64,000 nucleotides of DNA from JAWWPG01 sp033850885 (GCA_033850885.1 JAWWPG010000014.1:1-64000), one strand, 5' to 3'; positions 1 to 11,377 are shown, counted from the first letter of the stretch. Notes: generated by a model from the letters alone, not told the origin. Numbers and translations: made by a program.

Positions 1-2
1 TT

Positions 3-85
3 TGGGTGGTGCACCACCCAGGTTGCCCTCACGCCACCCAGATCTGGGTGGCGTGAGGTGTGTTTGGGTGGTGCACCACCCAAAC
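3..85. repeat. three consecutive perfect palindromes downstream of holA
   Basis: Three perfect dyads lie almost back to back: positions 3-20 (18 bp), 27-58 (32 bp) and 62-85 (24 bp). The first and third share the core TGGGTGGTGCACCACCCA, and the middle one uses a related GCCACCCA/TGGGTGGC arm. They lie just past the 3' end of holA. As RNA each could form a hairpin, so they may end transcription from either side, but there is no T-run. They could equally be protein-binding sites or a small repeat family. The function is an inference; the symmetry is read directly. Confidence 0.75.
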
Positions 86-113
86 GCCCCGTACACACAT
101 ACCCAACCAGGCG

Positions 114-1094
114 TCAACTCAGGGCGCGGGCGCGCAGCACCGAGATCACCAGCCGCTCGCACGCCCACATTCGGTCTCCGGCCGCGCCCTTGACGTCGGC
201 GTCGGCGGTGGCCGCAGCCTGGATGGCGGCGGCAAGACCGCGCGCCGACCAGCCGCGGGACTGGCTCGCCAGTGACTTCAGCTTCCACGGCGGTACGCCG
301 ACCTCCCGCGCGAGATCGCCCTCACGCAGCCCGCGCGGCGCCGAGGTGTAGCGAGCCAACGCACGGAGCCCACCGGCCACTGCGCTCGTGATGAGCACCG
401 GGTCGACGCGTCCGGCGAAGGCCCAGCGCAGCTGCTCGAGCGCCTCGCTCGCCTTGCCCTCGATCGCCGCGTCGGCGACCGCGAAGCCTTTCACCTCGGC
501 CCGTCCGCCGAAATATCGGCGGACCAGCTCCGCCGTGACCGGCTCACCGTCGGCGACGGCCGCTAGCTGGTCGGCCGCACCCGCGAGCGCCCGCAGGTCC
601 TCACCGACCGCATCGACGAGGGCGGCCGCCGCCGACTCGTTGATCGACGTGCGGAAGTGGCGGAACTCCGCGACGACCCAGCCCGGCAGCTCCCACTTCT
701 TGAGAGGGAGCGCCTTGATCTCGGTGACGGGGGCGGCGCGAAGCTTGTCGAGGGCGGCCTTGCCCTTGACGCCCCCGGTGTGGTGCAGCACCAGCGCAAC
801 GTCGGGTGCCGGCTGGTCGACGTACGCCAGCAACGACTCGACGGCATCGGCAGGCAGATCTTCCAGTGCGCTCACGATCACGCACCTCATGCTCGCGAAG
901 AGCGAGGGGCTGGTGATCTCGGCCAGCGCCCCCGGCCCGAGGGTCGAGGCGGGAAGCTCGGAGACGTCCGCGTCGTCGTCTGCTCGGCGGATCGCGAGCC
1001 GGATCCGCGTGATCGCGCGCTCAGCGATGAACTCGTCGCCGCCCGTGACCAGCGTCGTCGTACCGAGGAAGTCTGCAGCAGTTGGGCTCGCCAT
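114..1094 (-). CDS. holA: DNA polymerase III subunit delta
   Basis: The 326-aa protein has the length and layout of HolA, the clamp-loader subunit that opens the beta sliding clamp. It starts with TTTLVTGGDEFIAERAI, the usual N-terminal strand and helix of the family, followed by an AAA-like region to about residue 200 and an all-helical collar domain to the end. The ATG at 1094 gives the expected N-terminus. In other actinobacteria holA directly follows comEC on the same strand. Here comEC is also on the minus strand, but two plus-strand genes lie between them. The large plus-strand frame over the same DNA is a composition shadow. Confidence 0.93.
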   Translation of the reverse strand: MASPTAADFLGTTTLVTGGDEFIAERAITRIRLAIRRADDDADVSELPASTLGPGALAEITSPSLFASMRCVIVSALEDLPADAVESLLAYVDQPAPDVALVLHHTGGVKGKAALDKLRAAPVTEIKALPLKKWELPGWVVAEFRHFRTSINESAAAALVDAVGEDLRALAGAADQLAAVADGEPVTAELVRRYFGGRAEVKGFAVADAAIEGKASEALEQLRWAFAGRVDPVLITSAVAGGLRALARYTSAPRGLREGDLAREVGVPPWKLKSLASQSRGWSARGLAAAIQAAATADADVKGAAGDRMWACERLVISVLRARALS

Positions 1095-1272
1095 GATGCG
1101 TCCAGCCTGCCACCACCATCCGACGAGTCACTCGACGCTCCAGGAACAACCGGGATCGGAACTCTCGACGCCGGTCCGGCGGCGCCCGTACCAACGGGGC
1201 GGTCAGCTCGATCGCACGCCGGCCGCGGCATATCCATTGGCTCGATCGTGCCTGCTCTGAGACCCTGTCGGC

Positions 1273-2607
1273 GTGAGCTGGCGTGATCGCGTGTCCCGGC
1301 TCCGGCTCGACACCACTCCCCTGCGGGAGTCGCGAGACTTCCGGCTACTGACCTTCGGCGGCACGGTCTTCTACCTCGGCGGGATGGTGTCGTACGTCGC
1401 CGTGCCGTACCAGCTGTACCACCTGACCGGGTCGAACTTCGCAGTCGGCGCCCTCGGGATCGTCGAGCTGTTGCCGTTGGTGGTTTTCGGCCTGTACGGC
1501 GGGGCGCTCGCCGACCACGCCGACCGGAGGGTGATGCTGGTCACGACCGGAGCGACCCAGGTTGTGCTCACAGCGGTGCTGCTGGTCAACGCGTTCCTGC
1601 CGAACCCGAGAGTCTGGCTGATCTACCTGGTCGGGGGGTTGCTCGCGGCGGCTCAGTCGCTCCAGCGACCCTCGCGCGAGGCGCTCGTCCCACGGACGGT
1701 CAGGCACGACCAGCTTCCCGCGGCGATGGCGGTCTCCTCGCTCGGCCGCGAAGGAAGTGTCCTGCTCGGTCCGACCGTGGGCGGCGTGTTGATCCAGCTG
1801 GTCGGCGTCGGCTGGTGCTACGCCGTCGATGTGACCGGTCTGGTCGTCGCCGCCACCCTGTTCGCGCTCATGAGGTCCTATCCGGCGACCGACAGGTCAA
1901 ACCCGCCCAGCCTTTCCGGCATCATGGATGGCCTTCGCTATGCCGTGAGCCGTCGCGACCTGATGGGGACCTACGTCGTCGACATCGTGGCGATGGTGAT
2001 GGCGATGCCGATCGTGCTGTTCCCCGCCCTCGCTCTGCACGTGTTCCACACCCCGGCGATGTTGGGTCTGCTGTACTCGGCCGAGAGCATCGGCGGGCTC
2101 ATCATCACCGCCACCTCGGGCTGGACGTCGCGCGTGCACCACCACGGACGCGCCGTGGTGCTCTCGGCCATCGTGTGGGGCGGTGCGATCGGCCTGGTCG
2201 GGCTCGCGCCCAACGTGTGGTGGGCACTCGTCGCACTCGTGGTGGCCGGGGCCGGGGACATGGTCAGCGGGATCTTCCGCGGCACGATCTGGAACCAGAC
2301 GATCCCGGACTCGATGCGCGGCCGGCTGGCAGGGATCGAGATGCTGTCCTACTCCCTCGGCCCGCTCGGCGGCCAGGCTCGATCGGGACTCGTGGCCGAT
2401 GCCTGGAGCGTGCGAGGCGCCATCACCAGTGGCGGCCTGCTCTGCGTCGGTGGAGTTGCGCTCACTGCCGCCTTGTTGCGTGGCTTCTGGTCGTACGACG
2501 CCCGTACGGACGAGTTCGCCGTACGCGAGCGCCTGCTTCGACGGGCCGCTGAGGAAACCCCACCCTCCCCGGCCCCGCTGAGATCAGACGGCGGCACCAG
2601 CAGATGA
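1273..2607 (+). CDS. MFS transporter, EntS/DHA3-like
   Basis: A 444-aa integral membrane protein of the major facilitator superfamily with about 12 hydrophobic segments. It has the typical loop between helices 2 and 3 (GGALADHADRR) and resembles the MFS_3 / enterobactin-exporter EntS group of drug or siderophore exporters. The start is GTG; about 180 bp separate it from the divergent holA start. The substrate is unknown: no siderophore genes lie nearby, and the next gene, a PLP decarboxylase, is over 130 bp away. It is one of two plus-strand genes placed between holA and comEC. Confidence 0.85.
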   Translation: MSWRDRVSRLRLDTTPLRESRDFRLLTFGGTVFYLGGMVSYVAVPYQLYHLTGSNFAVGALGIVELLPLVVFGLYGGALADHADRRVMLVTTGATQVVLTAVLLVNAFLPNPRVWLIYLVGGLLAAAQSLQRPSREALVPRTVRHDQLPAAMAVSSLGREGSVLLGPTVGGVLIQLVGVGWCYAVDVTGLVVAATLFALMRSYPATDRSNPPSLSGIMDGLRYAVSRRDLMGTYVVDIVAMVMAMPIVLFPALALHVFHTPAMLGLLYSAESIGGLIITATSGWTSRVHHHGRAVVLSAIVWGGAIGLVGLAPNVWWALVALVVAGAGDMVSGIFRGTIWNQTIPDSMRGRLAGIEMLSYSLGPLGGQARSGLVADAWSVRGAITSGGLLCVGGVALTAALLRGFWSYDARTDEFAVRERLLRRAAEETPPSPAPLRSDGGTSR

Positions 2608-2749
2608 CCGTGTGCCGCCACGACTACCGCTCCACCGACGACTACGGACGAGCCAGGAGTGAACCTGGCGTGCCTGCACGCGATGCGCGACGCGGACGCA
2701 TCACAGCGCACCGTCGCAGAGTGTCGGCCGTGACTGGCAGGCTTTGGTC

Positions 2750-4132
2750 ATGACAGCCGACGAGGCCGCTTACGCGGCCGCCCTGGAGCGAGCCGTCGTC
2801 CACACCCGCGAGTGGCTCAGCTCGATGCCCCAGCGCACCGTATCGCCGCGTGCCACGGCGGACGAGATGGCGGCAGCGCTCGGCGGACCGCTGCCGGCAG
2901 GACCCAGCGACCCCGCGGCCGTCATCGACCTGCTCGCCGAGCAGGCGGAGCCCGGACTGATGGCGATGCCCTCGGGTCGCTTCTTCGGCTGGGTGATCGG
3001 CGGCGTCCTCCCGGCCGCCTTGGGCGCCGACTGGCTGACGAGCGCCTGGGACCAGAACACCGGGCTGCGCTACGCGACGCCGGCCGCCACCGCGACCGAG
3101 GAGGTCGCCGCGCGATGGCTGCTGGACCTGCTGGGCCTTCCCCCGGAGGCGGCCGTGGGCTTCGTCACTGGCGGCACGATGGCGAACTTCACGTGTCTGG
3201 CCGCAGGCCGCCAGCAGGTCCTCGCCGACGCCGGCTGGGACCTCGGTCGGCTGGGACTCTTCGGCGCGCCGCCGGTCCGTGTCCTGGTCGGCGCCGAGCG
3301 GCACGACACCGTCGACCTTTCGCTGCGCTATCTCGGGCTGGGCGCCCCTACCGTCGTACCGGCTGACGCCGAGGGACGCATCCGCCTCGACGCGCTCAGT
3401 GCGGCGCTCACTGGTTCGACACAGCCGACGATCGTGTGTCTGCAGGCGGGCAACCTTCATTCCGGCGCTTTCGACGAGGTCGAGGCCGCGGCCGGGATCG
3501 CCCACGAGCACGCAGCATGGGTGCACGTCGACGGCGCGTTCGGGCTCTGGGCCGCGGCATCTCCGAGCCTGCGGCACCACCTGCGGGGCCACGACAGCGC
3601 GGACTCATGGGCAACCGATGCGCACAAGACGCTCAACGTTGCCTATGACTGCGGCATCGCGATCGTCGCTCGAGCGACGGCGCTGCAGGCGGCAATGGGG
3701 GTCCATGCCGACTACCTGATCCACGCCGGGCCGGGCTCCCTCGATCCGCTGGATCGAGTGCCAGAGCTCTCTCGGCGCGCCAGGGGAGTCCCGGTGTGGG
3801 CCGCGCTGCGCTCCCTCGGCCGTTCGGGTGTGGCCGACCTCGTCGACGGGCTGGCGGCACACGCGACGAGCATCGCCCACGGAATCGCCGCGATCGAGGG
3901 CAGCGAGATCCTCAACGAGGTCGTGTTCACGCAGGTGTGCGCGGCGTTCGAGACCGACGCCCGCACCCGCGAGGTCACGTCTCGGCTGCTGATGGACGGG
4001 ACGACGTGGATGTCCGGCTCGCGTTGGCACGGCCGCGACGTGATGCGGGTCTCGGTCAGCAACTGGTCCACGGACGACGACGACGTGCGTGCGTCCGTCG
4101 ACGCCGTACGGCGAGCGGCTGCTAAGCGGTGA
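2750..4132 (+). CDS. PLP-dependent group II decarboxylase / aminotransferase-fold protein
   Basis: A 460-aa fold-type I PLP enzyme of the aromatic-L-amino-acid / glutamate decarboxylase family. A substrate-binding region with PSGRFFGWV comes first (about residues 70-80), then the cofactor region GGTMANF, the His-Asp pair region VHVDGAFGLW, and the Schiff-base lysine in DAHKTLNV (about Lys293). Such enzymes decarboxylate amino acids, but many actinobacterial members are uncharacterised. I prefer the ATG at 2750 to a TTG two codons upstream. It ends about 85 bp from the convergent comEC; a GGGCCAGCTGGCCC palindrome at 4150-4163 in that gap may help termination. Confidence 0.88.
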   Translation: MTADEAAYAAALERAVVHTREWLSSMPQRTVSPRATADEMAAALGGPLPAGPSDPAAVIDLLAEQAEPGLMAMPSGRFFGWVIGGVLPAALGADWLTSAWDQNTGLRYATPAATATEEVAARWLLDLLGLPPEAAVGFVTGGTMANFTCLAAGRQQVLADAGWDLGRLGLFGAPPVRVLVGAERHDTVDLSLRYLGLGAPTVVPADAEGRIRLDALSAALTGSTQPTIVCLQAGNLHSGAFDEVEAAAGIAHEHAAWVHVDGAFGLWAAASPSLRHHLRGHDSADSWATDAHKTLNVAYDCGIAIVARATALQAAMGVHADYLIHAGPGSLDPLDRVPELSRRARGVPVWAALRSLGRSGVADLVDGLAAHATSIAHGIAAIEGSEILNEVVFTQVCAAFETDARTREVTSRLLMDGTTWMSGSRWHGRDVMRVSVSNWSTDDDDVRASVDAVRRAAAKR

Positions 4133-4216
4133 CCGCCGATGCCGGATCCGGGCCAGCTGGCCCGCTTCGCAGCCGTCGCGCTGACCAAGAACGCCTCGAC
4201 CGGCTATCGAACCGGC

Positions 4217-6541
4217 TCAGTGGTCGGTGACGACGCTGAGCCGATGCTGCCGTACGACGAGTGCGATGTCGCCGTCCTGGTCCGTGCGGTAGACCGCCAT
4301 CCCCAGCTGGTGCAGCCAGGTCAGCGTCTGCGGCGCCGGGTGCCCGTAGGGGTTCCCGGCGCCGACCGAGATGATCGAGACGGCAGCATGGGTCGCAGCG
4401 AGGAAGGCAGGGTCCAGGGCCGCCGACCCGTGGTGCGGCTCCTTGAGAACGTCGACCCGGAGGTTCGCGCCGCTCGCCAGAATGGCGTCCTGCTCCTCCG
4501 GCTCGGCGTCCCCGCCCAGCAGGATCCGGATGCCCGCAACTCGAAGCAGCATGATGACGCTGGCGTCGTTCGGCCCGGTGCCGTCGTCACCGCCCCCGTC
4601 TCCGTGCTGGGTCGCCGGTGGTGGTCCGAGGACCTGCCACGACAGCTGTCCCACCCGGCGGCGCTCGCCCAGCACCGCAACCGTCACCGGAACTCCCGCG
4701 GAGGCGGCCCAGCCCAGCACCGCGTGGTAGCGGTCGACCGGCACGTCGTACGGCGACGTCTCGATCTCTCCGACCGAGCGGCCGTCGAGGACCGCGGGCA
4801 GGCCATCTACGTGGTCGGAATGGAAATGGGTCAGCACGACGAGCGCGATCTGCTGGATGCCGAGCCCGTCGAGACAGCGGCTCATCTTCGCCGGATCCGG
4901 CCCCGTGTCGACGACGACGGCGACGCCATCTCCGGCGTTGAGGACAAGACCGTCCCCCTGCCCGACGTCGCACATCACCATGACCCAGCCGTCGGGCGGC
5001 CAGCCAAGTCTGCCGAGAGGATGGAACAACGCGAGCACCAGCAGGCCCGCAACCACCAGGCACGGCAGCCGTCTCGGCAGGACGACCGGAGTCACCATGG
5101 CGATTGCCAGGCAGAGCATGGCTAGCATCGCGACCGATGCCAACCCTGCTCCCCACTGCATGCTGGCACCGGAGACCCGCGCTCCATGCTCGGCGACCCA
5201 GACGATCCACCAGAGAGGTACGTCGGCCACCCGTCCGGCGAACTGTCCGAGGTGCGCGTCTCCCACGGCACAGAGGCCGGCCACCAGACTGGCGATCGTG
5301 GCGGGACCGACTGCGGGAGCAGCGGCCATGTTGGCGACGACCGCGATCAGGCTAACCTGCCCCGAGATAGCCGCGATCACCGGCGTACAGACGACCTGGG
5401 CGGCCATCGGCACGGCGATCGCCTCGGCTAGGGGCTTCGGCATCCAGCGGGCAAGCAGGTCACGCCAGGTGGCGGAAAGGACGAGGATCCCGGCGCTCGC
5501 AAGGGTCGACAGCAAGAAGCCGACCGACCTCGCCAGCCACGGATCGAGCAGCACGAGGGCGACCACCGCCACGCACAAGACCCGGATCCCGCGGGGTCGG
5601 GAACCGGTCGAGAGCCCCGCCATCGCCACGACTCCCATCGCAGCCGCGCGGAGGACGCTCGGCTGTGGTCGGGCGAGCAACACGAAGAACACCACCGCGA
5701 CCATGCCGACGACGGCGATCCCGTAGCCCCTGATGCGCACCCACCGTGCCACGAAGAGGACGAAGCCGAGGACGAGTGTCAGGTTGGAGCCGCTCACCGC
5801 CAACAGATGCGTGAGGCCTGTCGTCTTGAAGTCGGCGGTGGTCTGGTCCGGCATCGACGACACGTCACCGTCGACGAGGGCCGGAAGAAGCGCCCGCTCG
5901 GGGGGTGCCAGCGGGGTGGCGGCCTCGGTAAGCCCGGCCCGAACCCGCGCCACCCCACCGTCGACCCAGCCCGGGCCTTGCGTCACGGTCGGAGCACCCG
6001 ACGCCACCAGTACCGCCGCCAGGTCCGGGCCATCGGCCGGCTGGAGGTGCCCGAAGCCCTCCACCTGTGCGCCGAACGCGACATCGAGCCAGCTCGGCGG
6101 CCCGATGACAAGCACGGGTGACCTTACTGCGGTCATGATGCCTCGAGCGGTGACGCTGCGCACCGTCAAGGACACCAGGACCATGGGTCCGAACTGGCCA
6201 CGCTTTCGCACCGGGTCCGTGGTCACCCGGCCGCTGACGTGGACGGCCGCCCGTTGCGACGCAAGGGCACCCAACGGACCCGCACGGACCGCATCTGCTC
6301 GAAGTCCTGCCGACGCCAGCGCTCCTCCGGTCACCAACAGCGTCGCCACCACTACCAGCCAGCGTTGTCCCGAGACCCGCGACCTGCCGAGCACGGTGGC
6401 CCCGGCCATCCAAAGGAGCAGCGCTGCCGCGACCGCTCGCCCCGGCGTCCATCCGATACCAACGGCGGCGCCTGCCCAGGCTGCCAGAGCAAGCGGTACC
6501 AGACGCAGATCGAGCGGCTCGGATCCACCCATCGACGTCAC
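4217..6541 (-). CDS. comEC: ComEC/Rec2 DNA-uptake channel protein
   Basis: A 774-aa polytopic membrane protein. An N-terminal group of helices and an OB-like region precede the competence domain with the signature LTHLLAVSGSNLTL near residue 240. More helices follow, then a C-terminal metallo-beta-lactamase domain with THFHSDHVDG near residue 570. ComEC carries single-stranded DNA across the membrane during transformation. The start is GTG at 6541, nine bases after the comEA stop, so the two are almost certainly co-transcribed. The long plus-strand open frame over its 3' half is a shadow. The length and both domains are complete, so it looks functional. Confidence 0.95.
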   Translation of the reverse strand: MTSMGGSEPLDLRLVPLALAAWAGAAVGIGWTPGRAVAAALLLWMAGATVLGRSRVSGQRWLVVVATLLVTGGALASAGLRADAVRAGPLGALASQRAAVHVSGRVTTDPVRKRGQFGPMVLVSLTVRSVTARGIMTAVRSPVLVIGPPSWLDVAFGAQVEGFGHLQPADGPDLAAVLVASGAPTVTQGPGWVDGGVARVRAGLTEAATPLAPPERALLPALVDGDVSSMPDQTTADFKTTGLTHLLAVSGSNLTLVLGFVLFVARWVRIRGYGIAVVGMVAVVFFVLLARPQPSVLRAAAMGVVAMAGLSTGSRPRGIRVLCVAVVALVLLDPWLARSVGFLLSTLASAGILVLSATWRDLLARWMPKPLAEAIAVPMAAQVVCTPVIAAISGQVSLIAVVANMAAAPAVGPATIASLVAGLCAVGDAHLGQFAGRVADVPLWWIVWVAEHGARVSGASMQWGAGLASVAMLAMLCLAIAMVTPVVLPRRLPCLVVAGLLVLALFHPLGRLGWPPDGWVMVMCDVGQGDGLVLNAGDGVAVVVDTGPDPAKMSRCLDGLGIQQIALVVLTHFHSDHVDGLPAVLDGRSVGEIETSPYDVPVDRYHAVLGWAASAGVPVTVAVLGERRRVGQLSWQVLGPPPATQHGDGGGDDGTGPNDASVIMLLRVAGIRILLGGDAEPEEQDAILASGANLRVDVLKEPHHGSAALDPAFLAATHAAVSIISVGAGNPYGHPAPQTLTWLHQLGMAVYRTDQDGDIALVVRQHRLSVVTDH

Positions 6542-6550
6542 GCATGGCCG

Positions 6551-7438
6551 TCATACATAGACGTAGGGGCGGATGTCGGAGAGGGTCGCGTCTCCGATCC
6601 CGGAGACGTCCAACAGGTCGTCCACACTCGTGAAGGGCCCGTTGTCCGTGCGCCACTGCAGGATGGCCTGCGCGGTCACCGGCCCGATGCCCGGGAGGGT
6701 GTCGAGCTCCTCAGCGGTCGCCGTGTTGAGGTTGACGGGGGCGATGGACCCGGTCGAGGAACCGGGTGTGCTCCCGTCGGTGGCTGTCGCCCCACCGACG
6801 ACCGGCACGTCGATCCCGACCACGATCTGCTCGCCGTCGACGAGCACCTGGGCCAGGTTGAGCGACGTCAACCGCACCCCAGGCCTGGCACCACCAGCGG
6901 CTGCGATGGCATCCACGATGCGCGATCCTTGCGGTAGCTCGACGATTCCGGGGCGCCGAACCCTCCCCGCAACATCGACGACCAGACGCGACGATCCCGA
7001 GGTCGCGGTCTGCCCGCCCTCCGTGGCCGTGGGGGCGGAGACGGCCACGGTGGAAGGTGAGGGGCCTGCTGTCGGCGGCGTTGGCAACGACCGCTGGTTG
7101 CTGAGCATCACCGGCTGGGAGTGCGGCTCGGACCGCAGCGCCCACCACGAGACGGCGACGACAAGACCGAGGACGAGCAGTGCGGCCACGGTGACCTGCT
7201 GTGCCGTCAGTCCCCACCTGCCGAGCTCGGCACGTCGCGCCGAGGCGTGCCGCCCGGACGCGGAGGCGGGGTCCGCGAAGGCCGGGACGGCGACCGTCTC
7301 CATCGGCTCCGCCCCCTCGTCTTCGGCCGGCGGTGTCTCGGCAGATCTGACGGGCACATGGTGCTGGGCAAGCGCAGCCAGCCGCCGCTGGGCGGCAGCG
7401 ACCACGTCATCATCTCGGAGGCTCGGACGGCGAAACAT
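6551..7438 (-). CDS. comEA: ComEA helix-hairpin-helix DNA-binding protein
   Basis: A 295-aa protein: a cytoplasmic N-terminus, one transmembrane segment (about residues 78-100), a Ser/Thr/Pro linker, an SLBB-type domain (about 150-210, with VDVAGRVRRPGIVELPQGSR), and a C-terminal tandem helix-hairpin-helix (VNLNTATAEELDTLPGIGP and the second hairpin VSGIGDATL). It would sit on the outer face of the membrane and bind incoming double-stranded DNA for ComEC. The SLBB domain before the HhH pair is usual in Gram-positive ComEA. It lies directly upstream of comEC. Confidence 0.95.
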   Translation of the reverse strand: MFRRPSLRDDDVVAAAQRRLAALAQHHVPVRSAETPPAEDEGAEPMETVAVPAFADPASASGRHASARRAELGRWGLTAQQVTVAALLVLGLVVAVSWWALRSEPHSQPVMLSNQRSLPTPPTAGPSPSTVAVSAPTATEGGQTATSGSSRLVVDVAGRVRRPGIVELPQGSRIVDAIAAAGGARPGVRLTSLNLAQVLVDGEQIVVGIDVPVVGGATATDGSTPGSSTGSIAPVNLNTATAEELDTLPGIGPVTAQAILQWRTDNGPFTSVDDLLDVSGIGDATLSDIRPYVYV

Positions 7439-7627
7439 GGAGCGACGCTAGGGCGGTCCGCCCGCCGCCGACCAGCACCTGTCGCGTCCCTGTGGACAAC
7501 TTCGTGGCCGGTCGCCACCTGGGGACGAGCCGATGGAGACAACGACCAGCGGGGAGACGCCCGCGTCGCGGAACCTCGTTCGCCCCTCCACGAGCCGGAC
7601 GGGCCGGACACATCCACCAGGGGACGG

Positions 7628-8476
7628 TCAGCGGGCCAGCGGGGAGACCACGACGCCGAGCATCCCCGGGCCGACATGCGCACCGATGACGGCACCGACC
7701 TCGGTCATCACGAGCTCGGAGACCTTGGGCACGCGGGCACGGAGCCTTTCCGCCAGCGCGGTCGCACGCTCGAGATTGGCCAGGTGTGAGACCGCGATGT
7801 CGACTTCCTGCTCACCCGCCGCGTCGACAGCGAGCTCCTCGAGACGGGCGAGCGCCCGAGTGGACGTGCGCACCCGGTCGAGCTGGACGATCCGTCCGTC
7901 CTGCACCTTCAGCAACGGCTTCACCGAAAGTGCTGACCCCACCAACGCGGCGGCGGCCCCCACCCGACCGCCACGCCTCAGGTACTCCATGGTGTCGACG
8001 TAGAAGAGTGCCGTCGTCCGGAGCGCCCGCGCCCTCGCCACCTCCGCCGCGTTGGGAGCCGCGGCACCCTCGTCGAGGGCCCTGGCCGCGGCCGCGACAG
8101 CGAACCCCGTTGCCATCCCCAGCTGTCGGGAGTCGACGACGATCACGTCGAGCCCCACCTGACGCGCCGCCGACATGGCCGACTCGACGGTTCCCGAGAC
8201 CTCGCCCGAGAGATGGATCGACACGACCGCCTCGGCGCCCGCGTCCGCCGCCTCCCGGTAGACCCTCGCGAACCGCTCGGGGGCGGGCCGGCTGGTGCTC
8301 ACCGGCTTCCGTTCCCGCAGCGCGCTCGCGACCATCGCGGGCGAGGCGTCGTCACCCTCGTCGTACGACGACGATCCGATCACGACCTGCAGCGGGACCA
8401 CGACGACGTCTAGCCGCGACGCCATCCCCGGGTCGACCGACGTCGAGTCGGAGACGAGCGCAGCGCACCGAGCCAT
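7628..8476 (-). CDS. DegV family fatty-acid-binding protein
   Basis: A 282-aa DegV protein. The N-terminus ALVSDSTSVD, the loop PVSTSRPAPERF and the segment IHLSGEVSGTV match the family that binds one fatty acid between two domains; in Firmicutes such proteins present fatty acids to a fatty-acid kinase. I chose the ATG at 8476, which has AGGG about nine bases upstream. A TTG at 8503 would overlap the leuS stop and add nine residues. The DegV gene between leuS and comEA is a common actinobacterial arrangement. The 190 bp after it hold nothing I can identify. Confidence 0.9.
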   Translation of the reverse strand: MARCAALVSDSTSVDPGMASRLDVVVVPLQVVIGSSSYDEGDDASPAMVASALRERKPVSTSRPAPERFARVYREAADAGAEAVVSIHLSGEVSGTVESAMSAARQVGLDVIVVDSRQLGMATGFAVAAAARALDEGAAAPNAAEVARARALRTTALFYVDTMEYLRRGGRVGAAAALVGSALSVKPLLKVQDGRIVQLDRVRTSTRALARLEELAVDAAGEQEVDIAVSHLANLERATALAERLRARVPKVSELVMTEVGAVIGAHVGPGMLGVVVSPLAR

Positions 8477-8499
8477 GACACGCGACCCTATCGACGGCT

Positions 8500-11028
<2,529 letters not shown>

Positions 11029-11093
11029 GTGCGCTCTCCCCTCATGCTCTGTCCTGCCCTGACTGCTGGTCGCCCGCGGCCGGTCCGGGGCAC

Positions 11094-11118
11094 AAAAAAA
11101 CCCCTCGAGGACGAGGGG
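11094..11118 (-). terminator. rho-independent terminator of the leuS leader
   Basis: Read on the minus strand, a 7-bp perfect stem (CCCCTCG / CGAGGGG, 11101-11118, 4-base loop) is followed by seven U residues (11094-11100). It lies between the leader peptide and the leuS start, about 65 bases before the leuS ATG. It points at leuS rather than away from an upstream gene, which is the position of a transcription attenuator. Confidence 0.85.
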
Positions 11119-11154
11119 TAGCCGCGGTGCTCGGACCGGTGAGCAGCGCGGCTA
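11119..11154 (-). promoter_or_regulatory. stem-loop overlapping the leader-peptide stop codon
   Basis: The minus-strand RNA here can form an 8-bp stem, one C-C mismatch, then 5 more bp, closing an 8-base loop. The 5' arm begins at the leader-peptide stop codon and the 3' arm abuts the terminator stem. A ribosome on the leader would cover the 5' arm. The loop sequence (11132-11139) is also perfectly complementary over 8 bases to 11080-11087, beyond the terminator. It probably acts as the pause or switch hairpin of the attenuator; the exact alternative fold is not established. Confidence 0.55.
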
Positions 11155-11178
11155 GCTAAGAAGCAGGGACTTTCGCAT
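11152..11178 (-). CDS. leucine-rich leader peptide of leuS (8 aa)
   Basis: A minus-strand ATG at 11178 opens an eight-codon frame, MRKSLLLS, then TAG at 11152-11154. Three consecutive leucine codons (CTG CTT CTT) sit just before the stop. This matches classical attenuator leaders, where ribosome stalling at codons for the regulated amino acid changes RNA folding. The Shine-Dalgarno is weak; a TAGGGT element about 13 bases upstream could be a -10 box, which would make the leader nearly leaderless. Attenuators before leuS have been predicted in some Streptomyces, so the concept is known. Confidence 0.7.
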   Translation of the reverse strand: MRKSLLLS

Positions 11179-11234
11179 GCACCCAGGATACCCTACGGCG
11201 CGCGTCCGGTGTCGGGTTGGTTGTCGTGACGCTG

Positions 11235-11280
11235 GCTTGGTGCGACCCCTCCCCGCGGCTTGGTACGACCCTTCCCCGCG
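11235..11280. repeat. 23-bp direct tandem duplication
   Basis: Positions 11235-11257 and 11258-11280 are two nearly identical 23-bp units (GCTTGGTGCGACCCCTCCCC and its variant, each ending CGCG). The second unit runs into the left arm of palindromic repeat copy 1. It lies upstream of the leuS leader. It may be a local slippage duplication; no function is evident. Confidence 0.6.
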
Positions 11281-11345
11281 AATTGCGGGAAAGTGCACCT
11301 CACAACCCCCGCTCGGAGGTGAACTTTCCCGCAGTTCGCGGGGAA
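11272..11345. repeat. palindromic intergenic repeat, copy 1
   Basis: A 74-bp imperfect inverted repeat. The left end is CCCGCGAATTGCGGGAAAGT; the right end is its reverse complement with one change (GCAGTTC for GCAATTC). Here the pairing continues inward through CACCTC/GAGGTG with one mismatch. It lies between the membrane-protein gene (3' end 11378) and the leuS leader. As RNA it would form a very stable hairpin in either direction, but with no U-tract. Confidence 0.85.
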
Positions 11346-11377
11346 TCGGCACGTCCTGGAGGCTGCGGGGAAGGCCG

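Noticed and set aside
4139..5125. A 328-codon plus-strand open frame opposite comEC
   Set aside because: ComEC with its metallo-beta-lactamase domain occupies the other strand. The plus frame is arginine/glutamine-rich filler.
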